DNA of 64,000 nt from Saprospiraceae bacterium UBA1994 (GTDB lineage: Bacteria > Bacteroidota > Bacteroidia > Chitinophagales > Saprospiraceae), in assembly GCA_002335865.1 (NCBI GenBank), contig DDCY01000032.1, positions 47,212-111,211 of the forward strand, read 5' to 3'. This document shows positions 1 through 9,420 of this stretch, in pieces; positions within the stretch are counted from its first letter, which is position 1; every line of letters begins with the position of its first letter. The notes beneath the pieces are model-generated. The model was not told the DNA's origin, did not search any database, and saw nothing but the letters and a program-made list of their open reading frames with translations. Both the position numbers and the translations under genes were made by a program.

Positions 1-101
1 GTCTGATCAAAGAGATATCCATCATCAGGTCTAACCTGCTGAGCATTAAGTGAATACTGTACTATGCAGAGCAATAAAAATAATCTTATGTATTTACACA
101 T
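1..101 (-). CDS. 5' end of a secreted protein, cut by the window edge
   Basis: An ATG at position 101 on the minus strand opens a frame that stays open to the window edge (33 codons). The residues form a classic signal peptide: two basic residues near the start, a run rich in Leu, Ile and Cys, then LNAQ followed by QVRPDDGYLF, with probable cleavage after NAQ. This is the usual form for secreted Bacteroidota proteins. The rest lies outside the window, so no function can be given. It is too short for automatic ORF calling at this edge. Confidence 0.6.
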   Translation of the reverse strand, partial: MCKYIRLFLLLCIVQYSLNAQQVRPDDGYLFDQ

Positions 102-199
102 ATACTCAAATATAATATAGAATTATTGGGTCGACAGTATAATTTAATAATAATTATACTGTTTTAGAAATGTATAATTTTTGGTGTTTAATCACATAA

Positions 200-397
200 T
201 ACATAGCATCATACAATACTGATTTTGGATTCAATATAATTTTAACATCAAACGAATCTATTTTATCTAAACCTGTTGATTTTAAAAATGGTATTCTCAG
301 TTATGAATATGGCTTTTCTGTAAAAAATAATAGAGTTAAATATTTAGTGGATTATGTCAACGAAGGCAGGTCTAAAGACAAGAAAATAGATATCTAA
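200..397 (+). pseudogene. possible C-terminal remnant of an unknown gene
   Basis: A 65-codon stretch is open in frame from just after TAA at 197-199 to TAA at 395-397, with no ATG near its beginning. The translated composition looks protein-like (for example GILSYEYGFSVKNN and DYVNEGRSKDKK) rather than random. It could be the tail of a gene that has lost its 5' part, or chance. I recognise no family. Confidence 0.25.
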
Positions 398-550
398 CAT
401 GCTAGCAATCAAAAATTCACTTACATAAAAACTTAAAATAAAATTATACTACAAGTCGATAGGAAAAATATTGTGCAGACGTTGATAATCAAAAAATATA
501 TCAAATTAATCGTTTTTAATCAATGAGTTAAATATAAATAGTCTAAAATA

Positions 551-583
551 AAAATAGCAGCCATGAATTGTGGCTGCTATTTT
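551..583. terminator. bidirectional intrinsic terminator
   Basis: A perfect 13-bp inverted repeat (AAAATAGCAGCCA / TGGCTGCTATTTT) with a 7-nt loop is flanked by T-rich tracts on both strands. It lies 38 bp past the stop of the minus-strand lipoprotein gene and would stop that transcript. It would also stop any plus-strand transcript crossing the upstream remnant. Confidence 0.8.
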
Positions 584-621
584 TGTAATTATTTCATTTT
601 GTATAATTTATAAAAATAATA

Positions 622-1128
622 TTATTCTTCTGTTGCTTCTGGTGAATCTTCCAACTGATCAAAAACACCTCCAAGATCAAACCACTCCATATTACCTGCA
701 ATTTTTCCGTCCTCATTATATTCTAAAACGGCGTAATATTTTGTTTGAGTTGACTTACCTGTTTCTTTATGTACCGAACTCCAAGTTCCATAAACTCGAA
801 CACCACCATTAGGTACGAATTCTTCATCAACACTAGGATAATATAGTCTATCTTTAAAACTAAAACTGTCAAAACTTGCATGCCATTCTTGCATTCCGCT
901 TCTCCATTGTTCCTTTGATAATGAATCTGTAGTATTCGCTGGAGACCAAAACATATCATCAGCATACATATCACTCATAATATCCAAATCACCACTTTCA
1001 AAAAGATTAAACGTAGAATCTGCAGAAGCTGCGTTTTCATTAAACTTATCAAATTGATTAGATTTTGGACTCGGTGCTTGACAGCTTAATATAAATGCTG
1101 CAAGAGAAAATAAAAGTAGATGTTTCAT
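622..1128 (-). CDS. NTF2-like (SnoaL-type) lipoprotein
   Basis: This 168-residue protein begins with a lipoprotein signal peptide whose lipobox is LSC (Cys at residue 16), so it should be lipid-anchored in the envelope. The mature part has the pattern of NTF2/SnoaL-like cone folds: a helix ending in a phrase about being in the field (DLDIMSDMYADDMFW), then a strand pair ending in YAVLEYNEDGKIAGNMEWFD. Such proteins bind small hydrophobic ligands or act as polyketide-cyclase-like enzymes, but the substrate cannot be read from sequence. It stands alone, with a strong terminator just downstream. Confidence 0.7.
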   Translation of the reverse strand: MKHLLLFSLAAFILSCQAPSPKSNQFDKFNENAASADSTFNLFESGDLDIMSDMYADDMFWSPANTTDSLSKEQWRSGMQEWHASFDSFSFKDRLYYPSVDEEFVPNGGVRVYGTWSSVHKETGKSTQTKYYAVLEYNEDGKIAGNMEWFDLGGVFDQLEDSPEATEE

Positions 1129-1643
1129 TTTTTTTAAATTTTAAAGTTAAATTTTACGAAAAATTGATAATAAAATTACAAGATACATTAATTTATAGTG
1201 TTAAGTAAAAATAGATGTAATAAGTGGATAGCAGAATTTTATGAACGAACAAACATAACTATTAAGTTTATCGAGCTTTTCACTTTTTGAGACATATACT
1301 TGAGATCTATTTAGTTTTAGTTAATCTAAGGTCAATATCCTTAAATATTCAACTAGTATTTGATTTTAAAAAGGATTTATATTATTCTCTCTTGTTTTAG
1401 CTAATGTATTTGCGTAACGGGCGGTAGCGAAATTCCATATGGGGTAAACGAAATATATCTACACCAAAACTTAGATTTTCTATTTTTAAAAGATTCGAGG
1501 ACCCTATGTTATTTAATTATTAGATAATTTTCATTAATTGGAATACAACTACAAAAGATTGCATTTAATTACTTTTCTTTAACGACACCTTTTCATTCAA
1601 AACATTATAATTTGTGGTTATTGATAAATCAGACATTAGATTC
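1129..1643. other. intergenic spacer between divergent genes
   Basis: About 500 bp separates the lipoprotein and amylase genes, so promoters for both must lie here. The sequence near 1604-1613 (TATAATTTG) is one base off the TAnnTTTG consensus and could serve the amylase. I see no RNA gene or convincing ORF. A short GC-richer patch near 1412-1445 has no recognisable function. Confidence 0.4.
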
Positions 1644-4442
1644 ATGAGATTATTTATTACAGCCTTTCTTTATTTCGTTATTGGATCTTCATTACTAGCG
1701 CAGGTAGTCTATACCGAACCAGAGTTTCCATCACAATTTGATGATGTGACTATATATTTTGATGCAACACAAGGTAATGCTGGATTGGCTGGATTTGCCG
1801 ATGATGTATATGCACATACCGGTGTGATTACTTCGTCTAGTACTAGTCTTGGGGATTGGAATTATGTGCAAGGTGAATGGGGTACTACTAATGCACCCCT
1901 GATGAATAGAGTAAGTCCGGATCTATATTCGCTTGAGATTAATATTCAAGACTTTTATAATCTACCTGTCGGAGAGCAAGTAGAATATTTAGCATTTGTA
2001 TTCCGTAATCAAGACGGATCCCAGTCAGGTAGATCGTCTGACGGATCAGATATATATTCTCAAGTGTATGAGTCAGATCAAGGTTTGATAGCTAATTTGA
2101 TATCGCCTGCACTAGGAGGCTCAATCATATTTGATGATGAAAGTCTTAATATTCAGCTGAGTGTAATTAAAGTAGTTGATATCTCAGTATCTAATAATGG
2201 TATGTTAGTTCATTCTGAAACAAGTGATGCATTAGACATAACAATTACAGATCTCGTACTAGGCGAAAATGAATTTAGTATACTGTTGGATGATGGCGCA
2301 GAGCAACTTACTGTGACTACGACAGTCTTTGTATTGGAGAGAACGAATACCCTAACAAATCCTCCAGCAGAACTTGAAGATGGAGTTAATTATTTCTCTG
2401 ATGATACTTTTATTTTTCAATTAACCGCACCTCATAAAGATCATGCGTTTTTCCTTTGTCCAGCTAATGATTATCAAATCGATTTAGATTATCGTATGAA
2501 TTTAGCATCGGATGATGTTACATTCTGGATTGAACTACCAAAGACATCATTTGAAAATGGACAAAATACATACCAGTACCTCGTAGATGGCAGTATTAAA
2601 CTAGCAGATCCATATTCAGAAGTGATTTTGGATCCAAATAATGATCAATGGGTCCCTGCGGAAGTGATGAATACTCTTCCTGACTATCCTATAGATTTGA
2701 CTACAGGTATGGTTACTGTATTTGATACTACGGATGAGGAATATCCTTGGACGTCAATCTTTACGAAACCTGCAAAGACGGATCTTGTGATCTATGAAAT
2801 ACTGATGAGAGATTTTTTAAACGATCATAGTTATGCTTCATTATTAGATACATTAGATTACCTACAGACTCTGGGAGTCAATGCGATAGAGTTAATGCCG
2901 GTTAATGAATTTGAAGGCAATCAAAGCTGGGGTTACAATCCATCTTTTCACATGGCATTGGATAAGTACTATGGTACTAGAGATCAGTTTAAAGCAGTAA
3001 TAGATGCTGCACACAGTCGAGGTATAGCCGTAATATTGGATGTAGTGTATAATCATGTTTTTTCTCAGAGCCCATTAGCGCAAATGTTTTGGGATCCACA
3101 GAATTTCCGTCCAACGAGTGACAATCCTTGGCTCAATGTAGAAGCGAAACATCCATTCAATGTTGGCTATGATGTCAACCATGAAAACTTCGAAACTAAA
3201 AAATGGGTTAAAAGAGTGACGCAGTATTGGATAGAAGAATTTAAAATCGATGGTTTTCGTTTTGATCTTTCTAAAGGCTTTACACAGTTTAATAGTGGAA
3301 GCAATTCTGACTTGATGTCTCAGTATGATGCCAGTAGAATTGCCATTCTTAAAGAATATGCAGATTATATCTGGAGCATCGATCCTGATAATTATGTAAT
3401 ACTTGAACATTTCGGTGGTAATACTGAAGAACGTGAATTATCTGATCATGGTTTGATGCTTTGGGGAAATGGACAATACCAATTCGCAGAGGCTGCTATG
3501 GGATATAGCTCAAGTCTTGATTGGTTGTCATATCAGCAACGTGGATGGAGTGATCCGCATGTAGTAGGGTATTCAGAGAGTCATGACGAAGAGCGTATGT
3601 TATATAAGCTTCTCCAGTTTGGCAATGATGGTCCTGGACATGATACACAGCAGCCTGAGGTTGCCTATGACAGAGCCGAAGCAGCTAACGCAATTTTCTT
3701 TAGTATTCCTGGACCTAAGATGATGTGGCAATTTCAGGAATTAGGATATGATTTCTCTATTAATTATTGTATAAATGGCGGTAATAGCCCAAACTGTAGA
3801 TTGGACCCTAAACCAATCAGATGGGATTATGCCGAAGTAGAGGGTAGACGTCAACTATATGCCGTAATCTCAGCGTTGACTCATCTCAAAAAATCTTATC
3901 CAACATTCGCTACTACAGATTTTCATTTTTTGGACCAGTCATACTATAAGCGCATCAAGCTGAATCACTCTGACATGAATGCGGTGACGATGGCCAATTT
4001 CAGAGTCGAATCTGACGCTGTAGATCCAAGCTTCCAGTCTACAGGTACATGGTATGAATACTTCACAGGAGATAGTCTTAATGTTACTAATGTCAATGAA
4101 AATATTTCACTCGCACCTGGCGAATATCGTATATATACTGATCAGCATATCACTCCACCAGAGTCATTTTACGTAGGTACGTCAGATTTAGGAGTAATTA
4201 ATGTCGAACTTTACCCTAATCCTATTGGATCATCTGAGAGATTATCACTCATACACTCAGAGTTAAGTGATATTAGAGAAGCATCTGTAATAGATCAAAT
4301 GGGTAGGAGCTCAGAGATTTCCTATGACTATGATGGATATGAGTTAACCTTAGATACAGCAAATATAAGCAGCAATGGAATTTACTACATCAGAATAGTC
4401 ACTTCAGATAAGATATACTTGGCTAGGGTAGTGAAAATCTAG
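1644..4442 (+). CDS. secreted GH13 alpha-amylase family protein with T9SS sorting domain
   Basis: The protein has 932 residues from the chosen ATG. A GTG ten codons earlier would put charged residues before the signal peptide, so the ATG that begins MRLFITAFLYF is preferred. After the signal peptide come Ig-like/starch-module-type beta domains (about 20-340), then a GH13 catalytic barrel (about 370-760). Conserved regions are visible: DVVYNH (region I), GFRFDLSKG with nucleophile Asp541, ILEHF with acid/base Glu588, and SHDEE with His647-Asp648. The C-terminal 75 residues carry the type A sorting signature: YPNP, a beta-sandwich, GIYYIRI and a basic end. It should therefore be exported by T9SS and hydrolyse alpha-glucans outside the cell. 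The exact substrate is not certain. It is monocistronic. Confidence 0.9.
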   Translation: MRLFITAFLYFVIGSSLLAQVVYTEPEFPSQFDDVTIYFDATQGNAGLAGFADDVYAHTGVITSSSTSLGDWNYVQGEWGTTNAPLMNRVSPDLYSLEINIQDFYNLPVGEQVEYLAFVFRNQDGSQSGRSSDGSDIYSQVYESDQGLIANLISPALGGSIIFDDESLNIQLSVIKVVDISVSNNGMLVHSETSDALDITITDLVLGENEFSILLDDGAEQLTVTTTVFVLERTNTLTNPPAELEDGVNYFSDDTFIFQLTAPHKDHAFFLCPANDYQIDLDYRMNLASDDVTFWIELPKTSFENGQNTYQYLVDGSIKLADPYSEVILDPNNDQWVPAEVMNTLPDYPIDLTTGMVTVFDTTDEEYPWTSIFTKPAKTDLVIYEILMRDFLNDHSYASLLDTLDYLQTLGVNAIELMPVNEFEGNQSWGYNPSFHMALDKYYGTRDQFKAVIDAAHSRGIAVILDVVYNHVFSQSPLAQMFWDPQNFRPTSDNPWLNVEAKHPFNVGYDVNHENFETKKWVKRVTQYWIEEFKIDGFRFDLSKGFTQFNSGSNSDLMSQYDASRIAILKEYADYIWSIDPDNYVILEHFGGNTEERELSDHGLMLWGNGQYQFAEAAMGYSSSLDWLSYQQRGWSDPHVVGYSESHDEERMLYKLLQFGNDGPGHDTQQPEVAYDRAEAANAIFFSIPGPKMMWQFQELGYDFSINYCINGGNSPNCRLDPKPIRWDYAEVEGRRQLYAVISALTHLKKSYPTFATTDFHFLDQSYYKRIKLNHSDMNAVTMANFRVESDAVDPSFQSTGTWYEYFTGDSLNVTNVNENISLAPGEYRIYTDQHITPPESFYVGTSDLGVINVELYPNPIGSSERLSLIHSELSDIREASVIDQMGRSSEISYDYDGYELTLDTANISSNGIYYIRIVTSDKIYLARVVKI

Positions 4443-4643
4443 TACTTATAATTTGATCTGACAATATTGAAAATGTGCTTCAAGGAAATCTACGAGCACG
4501 ATGGTCTAGTTACTATCATTAAGTAGTACATTTAAAAAGTACAGTTTGTACACCTCAATAAACTTGAAATCAAAACAGTTTAGAGATCCATCGCAAAACG
4601 CAAGAAGTATTTTTGTAACAAATAAGTAAATGAAAAGACTCCC

Positions 4644-4769
4644 CTAGTTAAGGTAGTTCATGTTACTATTGTAGACATAGATAATTAGAATAACGAAAAT
4701 TGCAATGCCTATGATTCCTTTACCGAACCAAATTCCTTTCTTTCCCCAATCGTTGTTATTTCCACTCAT
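4644..4769 (-). CDS. small single-pass membrane protein, 41 residues
   Basis: This short frame runs from ATG at 4769 to TAG at 4644. It has a polar N-terminus (MSGNNNDWGKKG), one hydrophobic helix at about residues 17-34 (FGKGIIGIAIFVILIIYVY) and a short polar tail. The positive charges before the helix suggest a cytoplasmic N-terminus. Nothing else explains the conserved-looking composition in this otherwise poor spacer. No family is recognised. It is supported by coding pattern only. Confidence 0.5.
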   Translation of the reverse strand: MSGNNNDWGKKGIWFGKGIIGIAIFVILIIYVYNSNMNYLN

Positions 4770-4871
4770 AGCTATAGATTTTGCTATTGTTATATTGATG
4801 ACACAAAGAAATAGTTTATCTGCGAGTATTTCTAATTGTTAGAGGCGAATTTTCAGATGTGGATTATATTT

Positions 4872-5177
4872 CTACTCTTTATCAGCTGGACCTATGCTTT
4901 GAAGCATATTTTCTGCTAGTCGGATTACTTTAGTTTCTGTATCAAAGAATAAAGGATATACCCATTCATGTATTTGATTGACCGTAATGTCGTTGTCAAA
5001 AAATTTGTCAATTGTCTCTTTGTGAATAGTTGGAGATTGGGCTAAGATTCCAATTATACCTGATTCAGAGTTCGATTTGCCTATCAGCTGAAGCTTCTTA
5101 TTGTTAATCATTTCTGATCTAATTTTATTAGCATAACTTAGTATGGTAAGATCAACAGCTTCTTTACCAAAGCCCAT
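4872..5177 (-). CDS. unknown protein, possibly a truncated remnant
   Basis: This frame encodes 101 residues, rich in Lys, Glu and Ile, with no signal peptide or membrane segment. It continues upstream of the ATG without a stop for 17 more codons (ending at TGA near 5229), and that extension also looks protein-like (GLRLGLSNAIHKY). The gene may therefore be the 3' half of something longer whose 5' part has decayed, rather than a complete gene. No family is recognised. Confidence 0.35.
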   Translation of the reverse strand: MGFGKEAVDLTILSYANKIRSEMINNKKLQLIGKSNSESGIIGILAQSPTIHKETIDKFFDNDITVNQIHEWVYPLFFDTETKVIRLAENMLQSIGPADKE

Positions 5178-5597
5178 ATATTTATGAATAGCATTAGATA
5201 AACCAAGCCTCAGGCCATAGTTAAGTTCTCACATTTCGAATTGGCGTGTAGTATCGATTTATTTTAACAATTATGGTTACTCCAATTTATAAGCTTTGGA
5301 ACTGCTGCCGTCTACAAAATTTGTGGTAAATGGAATTCCTTTTCTTACATTGATAAATCCATTCCTTCTTGGTCATCTGCCCAGTTGCACTGAGTGCATC
5401 ACCCAGAAAATCTACCTAAATGCATCGTGGAAAATTTTTAGCATTCTCTATAACTCAGGAAATTTAAATTTTACGAGAATCTTAGACTTGATATCTCTGA
5501 AAAAGCACTGACTGGCCCTCTCTAAAATAGTTAATCTGTGGATGATGAGCTAGCGCTTCATGCGATGTTTGAAAGCAACCAACTATAAGCCAAAGCT
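5178..5597. other. spacer with no convincing gene
   Basis: The 420 bp before the aminopeptidase stop codon contain short frames in both directions broken by stops. A 71-residue plus-strand frame beginning with TTG has no coding features. Base composition is slightly less AT-rich than neighbouring spacers, which would fit old coding DNA, but no family can be named. Confidence 0.3.
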
Positions 5598-7367
5598 CTA
5601 CACAGCTCTACACTTCTCCTTTAACCATAATCTATGTTCTTCATCCATCTGCGGTGACACCTTATCATAAGTTTCTTGATGATAATCATTAAGCCACTGA
5701 GTTTCCGTAGTAGTCATGAAATCCATATCTATTAGATTAGTAGCGATAGGGAATAGAGTGATAGTATCAAATTTCAACCATCCTTCCTTATCTTCTACTA
5801 CGACCATTAGATTTTCTATACGGATTCCGTACTCTCCTTCTAGGTAATATCCTGGCTCATTGGAACTGAGCATTCCTGCATCATGCTTTGTATTAGATCT
5901 TATTGAATTGCCAGGCGCAAATCCTTGTGGTGGCTCATGTACATTCATAAAAAATCCTACCCCGTGACCAGTACCATGACCGTAATTGAGACCATGTTGC
6001 CAGAGGTGCATTCGTGCTAAAGTATCGAGTTGATTTCCTTGAGTGCCTATTGGGAATTTGGCCATAGAGAGTCCTATCATTCCCTTGAGCACTAGCGTAT
6101 AATGAAGCTTCTGTTGATCTGTAGGATCCGTAAATGATACAGTTCTAGTGATGTCTGTAGTTCCATCTAAGTACTGACCGCCACTATCGCAAAGGAGCAT
6201 GCCATTATTCTTTATATCGTGACAAGCATCATGAGTAGGATGGTAGTGTATGATGGCACCATTGCCTTTATATCCTATTATCGCTGGAAAACTTTCACTT
6301 TTGTAATGTGCTTGATGACCTCTACATTCTGCAAGTTTGTCAGCAAATTCCGCCTCAGAGACATTTCGTGATTTGAGCGTATCCTCTAACCACTTCCACG
6401 CTTTAGCCATGCCTACAGAATCTTTTATTTGGGAAGATTTACTGTGCGCTATCTCAGTTGAGTTCTTAATCGCTTTCAGGTATTTCGCCGGGGTATTGCC
6501 ATTAACTTTTTTAGCATTAATAGCTCTGTAGAGATAGGCATTACATATCAAGGGGTCTACTAACAAAGTATCGATCTCTGGTAATTGATTGAGATATGCG
6601 ACTATTTCAGCATAGGGTCTGAGATAGATGTTATCAGCTTTTAATTCGTTTTGTATCGCTACCGGTACTTTTACTTTATCTATAAATAATGTGCTATAAG
6701 TCTTGCTTACTACTAGGTAGCAAACTGCCACTGGGTTAAAGTCTATATCAGTTCCCCTTATATTGAGCGTCCATCCTATATCGTCTAAGGTAGTAGTAAG
6801 GTGATGATCTGCTTTTTGCTCAACCATCTTAGCTCTTACTTCATTGAGTCTTTCTGTACGGGTTTTTCCAGCGTACTTGGCATCGTGTACATATATCTCA
6901 TTCATAGGTATAGCTGCTCTGTTTGTCCATGTTGGTGATATACCATCAGCGTCTATTCTAAACTTTAATCCCTCTGAAACAAATGCCTTTTTCAGCATAT
7001 CACATTGTCCATTAGAGAATAATTGACCATCTACAGCTACGGTCTGACCACTTGAGAGATTGTCAATAATCCAGTCTCTGTAGTAATTGCCAAATTGGTT
7101 ATGCATCTTCTGTAGTTCAAATTCACTGCTTGCAGTCTCCATTTCTCCTTGTAAAAAATATCGACTATCAGTCCATACCCCAGCATAATCAACAGTCACT
7201 ACGACAGTACCTGCAGATCCTGTAAATCCACTGATCCATTCTCTTGATTTCCAGTGTTCAGCTACATATTCACTCTGATGTGGATCGCTACTCGGAATGA
7301 TGTAAGCATCTATTTTTTCTTCTCTCATCCACCCTCTGAGGGCTGTTAATCTATCATTTACGGTCAT
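5598..7367 (-). CDS. Xaa-Pro aminopeptidase, M24B family
   Basis: The 589-residue protein has the three-domain layout of long aminopeptidase P enzymes: two creatinase-like N-terminal domains (about 1-300), then the pita-bread catalytic domain (about 310-530) and a C-terminal extension. Metal-ligand motifs are present in order: GGQYLDGTTDITRT (two Asp), NYGHGTGHGVG (His), SSNEPGYY (Glu) and GIRIEN (Glu). It should bind two divalent metals and remove an N-terminal residue before proline, in the cytoplasm because no signal peptide is seen. The length matches the approximately 590-residue Bacteroidota/eukaryotic type rather than the 440-residue E. coli PepP. A leader hairpin and a -7 element precede it. 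Confidence 0.93.
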   Translation of the reverse strand: MTVNDRLTALRGWMREEKIDAYIIPSSDPHQSEYVAEHWKSREWISGFTGSAGTVVVTVDYAGVWTDSRYFLQGEMETASSEFELQKMHNQFGNYYRDWIIDNLSSGQTVAVDGQLFSNGQCDMLKKAFVSEGLKFRIDADGISPTWTNRAAIPMNEIYVHDAKYAGKTRTERLNEVRAKMVEQKADHHLTTTLDDIGWTLNIRGTDIDFNPVAVCYLVVSKTYSTLFIDKVKVPVAIQNELKADNIYLRPYAEIVAYLNQLPEIDTLLVDPLICNAYLYRAINAKKVNGNTPAKYLKAIKNSTEIAHSKSSQIKDSVGMAKAWKWLEDTLKSRNVSEAEFADKLAECRGHQAHYKSESFPAIIGYKGNGAIIHYHPTHDACHDIKNNGMLLCDSGGQYLDGTTDITRTVSFTDPTDQQKLHYTLVLKGMIGLSMAKFPIGTQGNQLDTLARMHLWQHGLNYGHGTGHGVGFFMNVHEPPQGFAPGNSIRSNTKHDAGMLSSNEPGYYLEGEYGIRIENLMVVVEDKEGWLKFDTITLFPIATNLIDMDFMTTTETQWLNDYHQETYDKVSPQMDEEHRLWLKEKCRAV

Positions 7368-7409
7368 TTGTCTAATGGTTATTTAAAAAAATGGAATAAA
7401 ATTTGATGG

Positions 7410-7440
7410 GCTGATGTCCTATGTTTTTATAGGGTTCAGC
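7410..7440 (-). other. stem-loop in the aminopeptidase mRNA leader
   Basis: On the minus strand, GCTGA/TCAGC (outer 5 bp) and CCTAT/ATAGG (inner 5 bp) form a two-part stem with a small internal loop. It sits between the putative -7 element at 7458-7465 and the start codon at 7367, so it would be near the very 5' end of the transcript. It has no T tract, so it is not a terminator. It may protect the mRNA or control translation; this is inference. Confidence 0.4.
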
Positions 7441-7457
7441 ACTATTGTTAGTATAAA

Positions 7458-7465
7458 CAAATCTA
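7458..7465 (-). promoter_or_regulatory. candidate -7 promoter element for the aminopeptidase
   Basis: On the minus strand this reads TAGATTTG, a match to the Bacteroidota -7 consensus TAnnTTTG. It is 91 bp upstream of the start codon. No clear TTTG -33 box was seen at the usual distance, so the call rests on one box. Confidence 0.4.
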
Positions 7466-7809
7466 TTTGAACAGATTAAATATTATAATTTTCTTTTATA
7501 TGTTGTATTGAGCGTCTATATTTGTTTAAGAAATTACCAATCTAAGGTCTATATTATAACGAACTTAAGAAGTATTTTGAATGTTTCTTTTATGTAGTAT
7601 GTGCATGAATCCTCTTTTTTACTAAATATTTCTGACTAGATAGAGGATTGTCTCAAAGCTACTAATAATGATTATCTGTTAAAATGGCATTTAAACTAGT
7701 AAAAGATATTCCAATATGTAATCGGCATTATACCAAATAACAATTGCAATAATGCACGACAAATGGAATAATTAAATTTCGCCAGTCGATAGAATTAAAA
7801 AACTACAAC

Positions 7810-9291
7810 ATGTTAAAGCAGAATCTAAGTCAAAAAATGCTCCAGAAGCTGTCTCCTCAACAGATACAGTTAATGAAACTTCTGCAGATTCCTACTGCAA
7901 CGCTGGATCAACGCATCCAAGAAGAGCTAGAATCTAATCCGGCACTCGATGAGGGTGAAGATAATACCGATGTGTTTGATTTGGGAGATGAGAATTCTGA
8001 CGATAGAGCAGAGGAGAAAGAATTCGAATTAGATGACTATTTGACGGAGTATATGGAAGACGATCCATCAAGCTACAAACTCAAAGGGGATAATAGTGCA
8101 TATAATATAGAAGAAACAGATACACCAATAAGTGGAGGTAATAACTTTCATGATTTGCTCGAAATGCAATTAGGCTTATTAGAGTTTAAGACTGAAAGAG
8201 AGGAGATTATTGCAAATCAAATAGTGGGTAGTATAGATGAAGACGGATACCTAAGAAGAGAAACCTCTGCTATAATCGATGATATAATGTTTGCACATGG
8301 ATTTGAGATTGTGGAATCGGAGGTAACAGTGATTCTCAGTATGGTCCAAAGATTTGATCCTGCAGGGGTAGGAGCTAGAGATCTTAGAGAATGTCTTCTC
8401 ATTCAATTAAATGAGAAGATAGAAAAAGCAACAGGTACTCACGTAAGAGCTAAGAATCTTGCTTTGAAGATACTACTTAATCACTTCCAAGAATTTACTA
8501 AGAAGCATTATATCAAACTAAAGAAAAATCTATTCGTATCTGACGCTGAACTCAAAGAAGCTATAGAGGAGATACTTAAGCTTAATCCAAAGCCAGCTAG
8601 TGGTGCAGCGACTACAGCCAATAGAGTCAATCAATATATCGTTCCAGATTTCTTAATCAGTAATAGGGATGGTGAATTAGAGCTTACTCTAAATAGTCGT
8701 AATGCTCCTGATCTACGTATCAACGATCAGTACATGGAGATGTTGAAAGGTTATAAGTCAACAACAGAAAAACGTAAGGCTAAGAAGACAGAGAAAGAAG
8801 CTGTGATGTTTATCAAGCAGAAGATTGATTCAGCAAAGTGGTTTATCGATGCTATTAAGCAAAGACAAGATACTCTCAAACGTACTATGTACTCTATAAT
8901 GCAATATCAGTATGACTTCTTCAGAACTGGAGATGATCGTACACTCAAGCCGATGATCTTAAAGGATATCGCTGAGATTACAGGCCTAGATATTTCGACA
9001 GTATCGCGTGTGGCAAATAGTAAATTCGTACAGACAGAGTTTGGTACTAAGAGATTAAAGGATTTCTTTTCTGAGTCACTTATGACACAAGATGGTAAAG
9101 AAGTTTCTACACTCGAGGTAAAAAATATTTTAGGTACGATAGTAGATCAAGAAGATAAACGTAAGCCATTATCTGATGAGAGACTCAAAGATATGTTGAT
9201 AGAAAAAGGATATAATATCGCTAGAAGAACTATTGCAAAATATAGAGAGCAGTTAGGAATTCCTGTGGCTAGATTGAGAAAAGAGTTGTAG
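7810..9291 (+). CDS. rpoN: RNA polymerase sigma-54 factor
   Basis: This 493-residue protein is sigma-54, the alternative sigma that needs AAA+ activators to open promoters. Region I is at the start (QNLSQKMLQKLSPQQIQLMKLLQIP, Gln/Leu-rich), followed by the typical EELESNPALDE and an acidic region II (about 48-105). The core-binding domain is at about 110-300. The HTH and RpoN box lie at the C-terminus, with ARRTIAKYRE close to the ARRTVAKYRE consensus. The length is normal. It is followed by a strong hairpin about 90 bp downstream and appears monocistronic. No sigma-54 activator gene is visible in the window. Confidence 0.96.
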   Translation: MLKQNLSQKMLQKLSPQQIQLMKLLQIPTATLDQRIQEELESNPALDEGEDNTDVFDLGDENSDDRAEEKEFELDDYLTEYMEDDPSSYKLKGDNSAYNIEETDTPISGGNNFHDLLEMQLGLLEFKTEREEIIANQIVGSIDEDGYLRRETSAIIDDIMFAHGFEIVESEVTVILSMVQRFDPAGVGARDLRECLLIQLNEKIEKATGTHVRAKNLALKILLNHFQEFTKKHYIKLKKNLFVSDAELKEAIEEILKLNPKPASGAATTANRVNQYIVPDFLISNRDGELELTLNSRNAPDLRINDQYMEMLKGYKSTTEKRKAKKTEKEAVMFIKQKIDSAKWFIDAIKQRQDTLKRTMYSIMQYQYDFFRTGDDRTLKPMILKDIAEITGLDISTVSRVANSKFVQTEFGTKRLKDFFSESLMTQDGKEVSTLEVKNILGTIVDQEDKRKPLSDERLKDMLIEKGYNIARRTIAKYREQLGIPVARLRKEL

Positions 9292-9383
9292 AAATTCAGA
9301 TTAAACTTAGTGTGTAGCTAGTGGGAAAGTAAGTCCAAGTCGGTCACTTTAGTGACTAAGATTATATAGTTTAGATAGATTAT

Positions 9384-9420
9384 AACAATCACCTTGTGAA
9401 ATTATCGCAAGGTGATTGTT
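9384..9420. terminator. strong intrinsic terminator after rpoN
   Basis: A perfect 13-bp stem (AACAATCACCTTG / CAAGGTGATTGTT) with an 11-nt loop is followed by TTATTT. It serves rpoN on the plus strand and abuts the stop codon (9420-9422) of a decayed minus-strand frame, so it may once have worked in both directions. Confidence 0.8.

Noticed and set aside
1412..1445. GC-richer patch suggestive of a recombination or attC-like site
   Set aside because: No inverted repeat of the right form and no integrase nearby.
1614..1643. GTG-started extension of the amylase
   Set aside because: The extra ten residues are charged and precede a complete signal peptide that starts with its own ATG.
5296..5511. 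71-residue plus-strand frame with TTG start
   Set aside because: Composition is like spacer, with no signal peptide, domain or sensible neighbour. It may be remains of old coding DNA.
6011..6500. Plus-strand frames inside the aminopeptidase gene
   Set aside because: They are antisense shadows of a well-supported enzyme and contain no domains.
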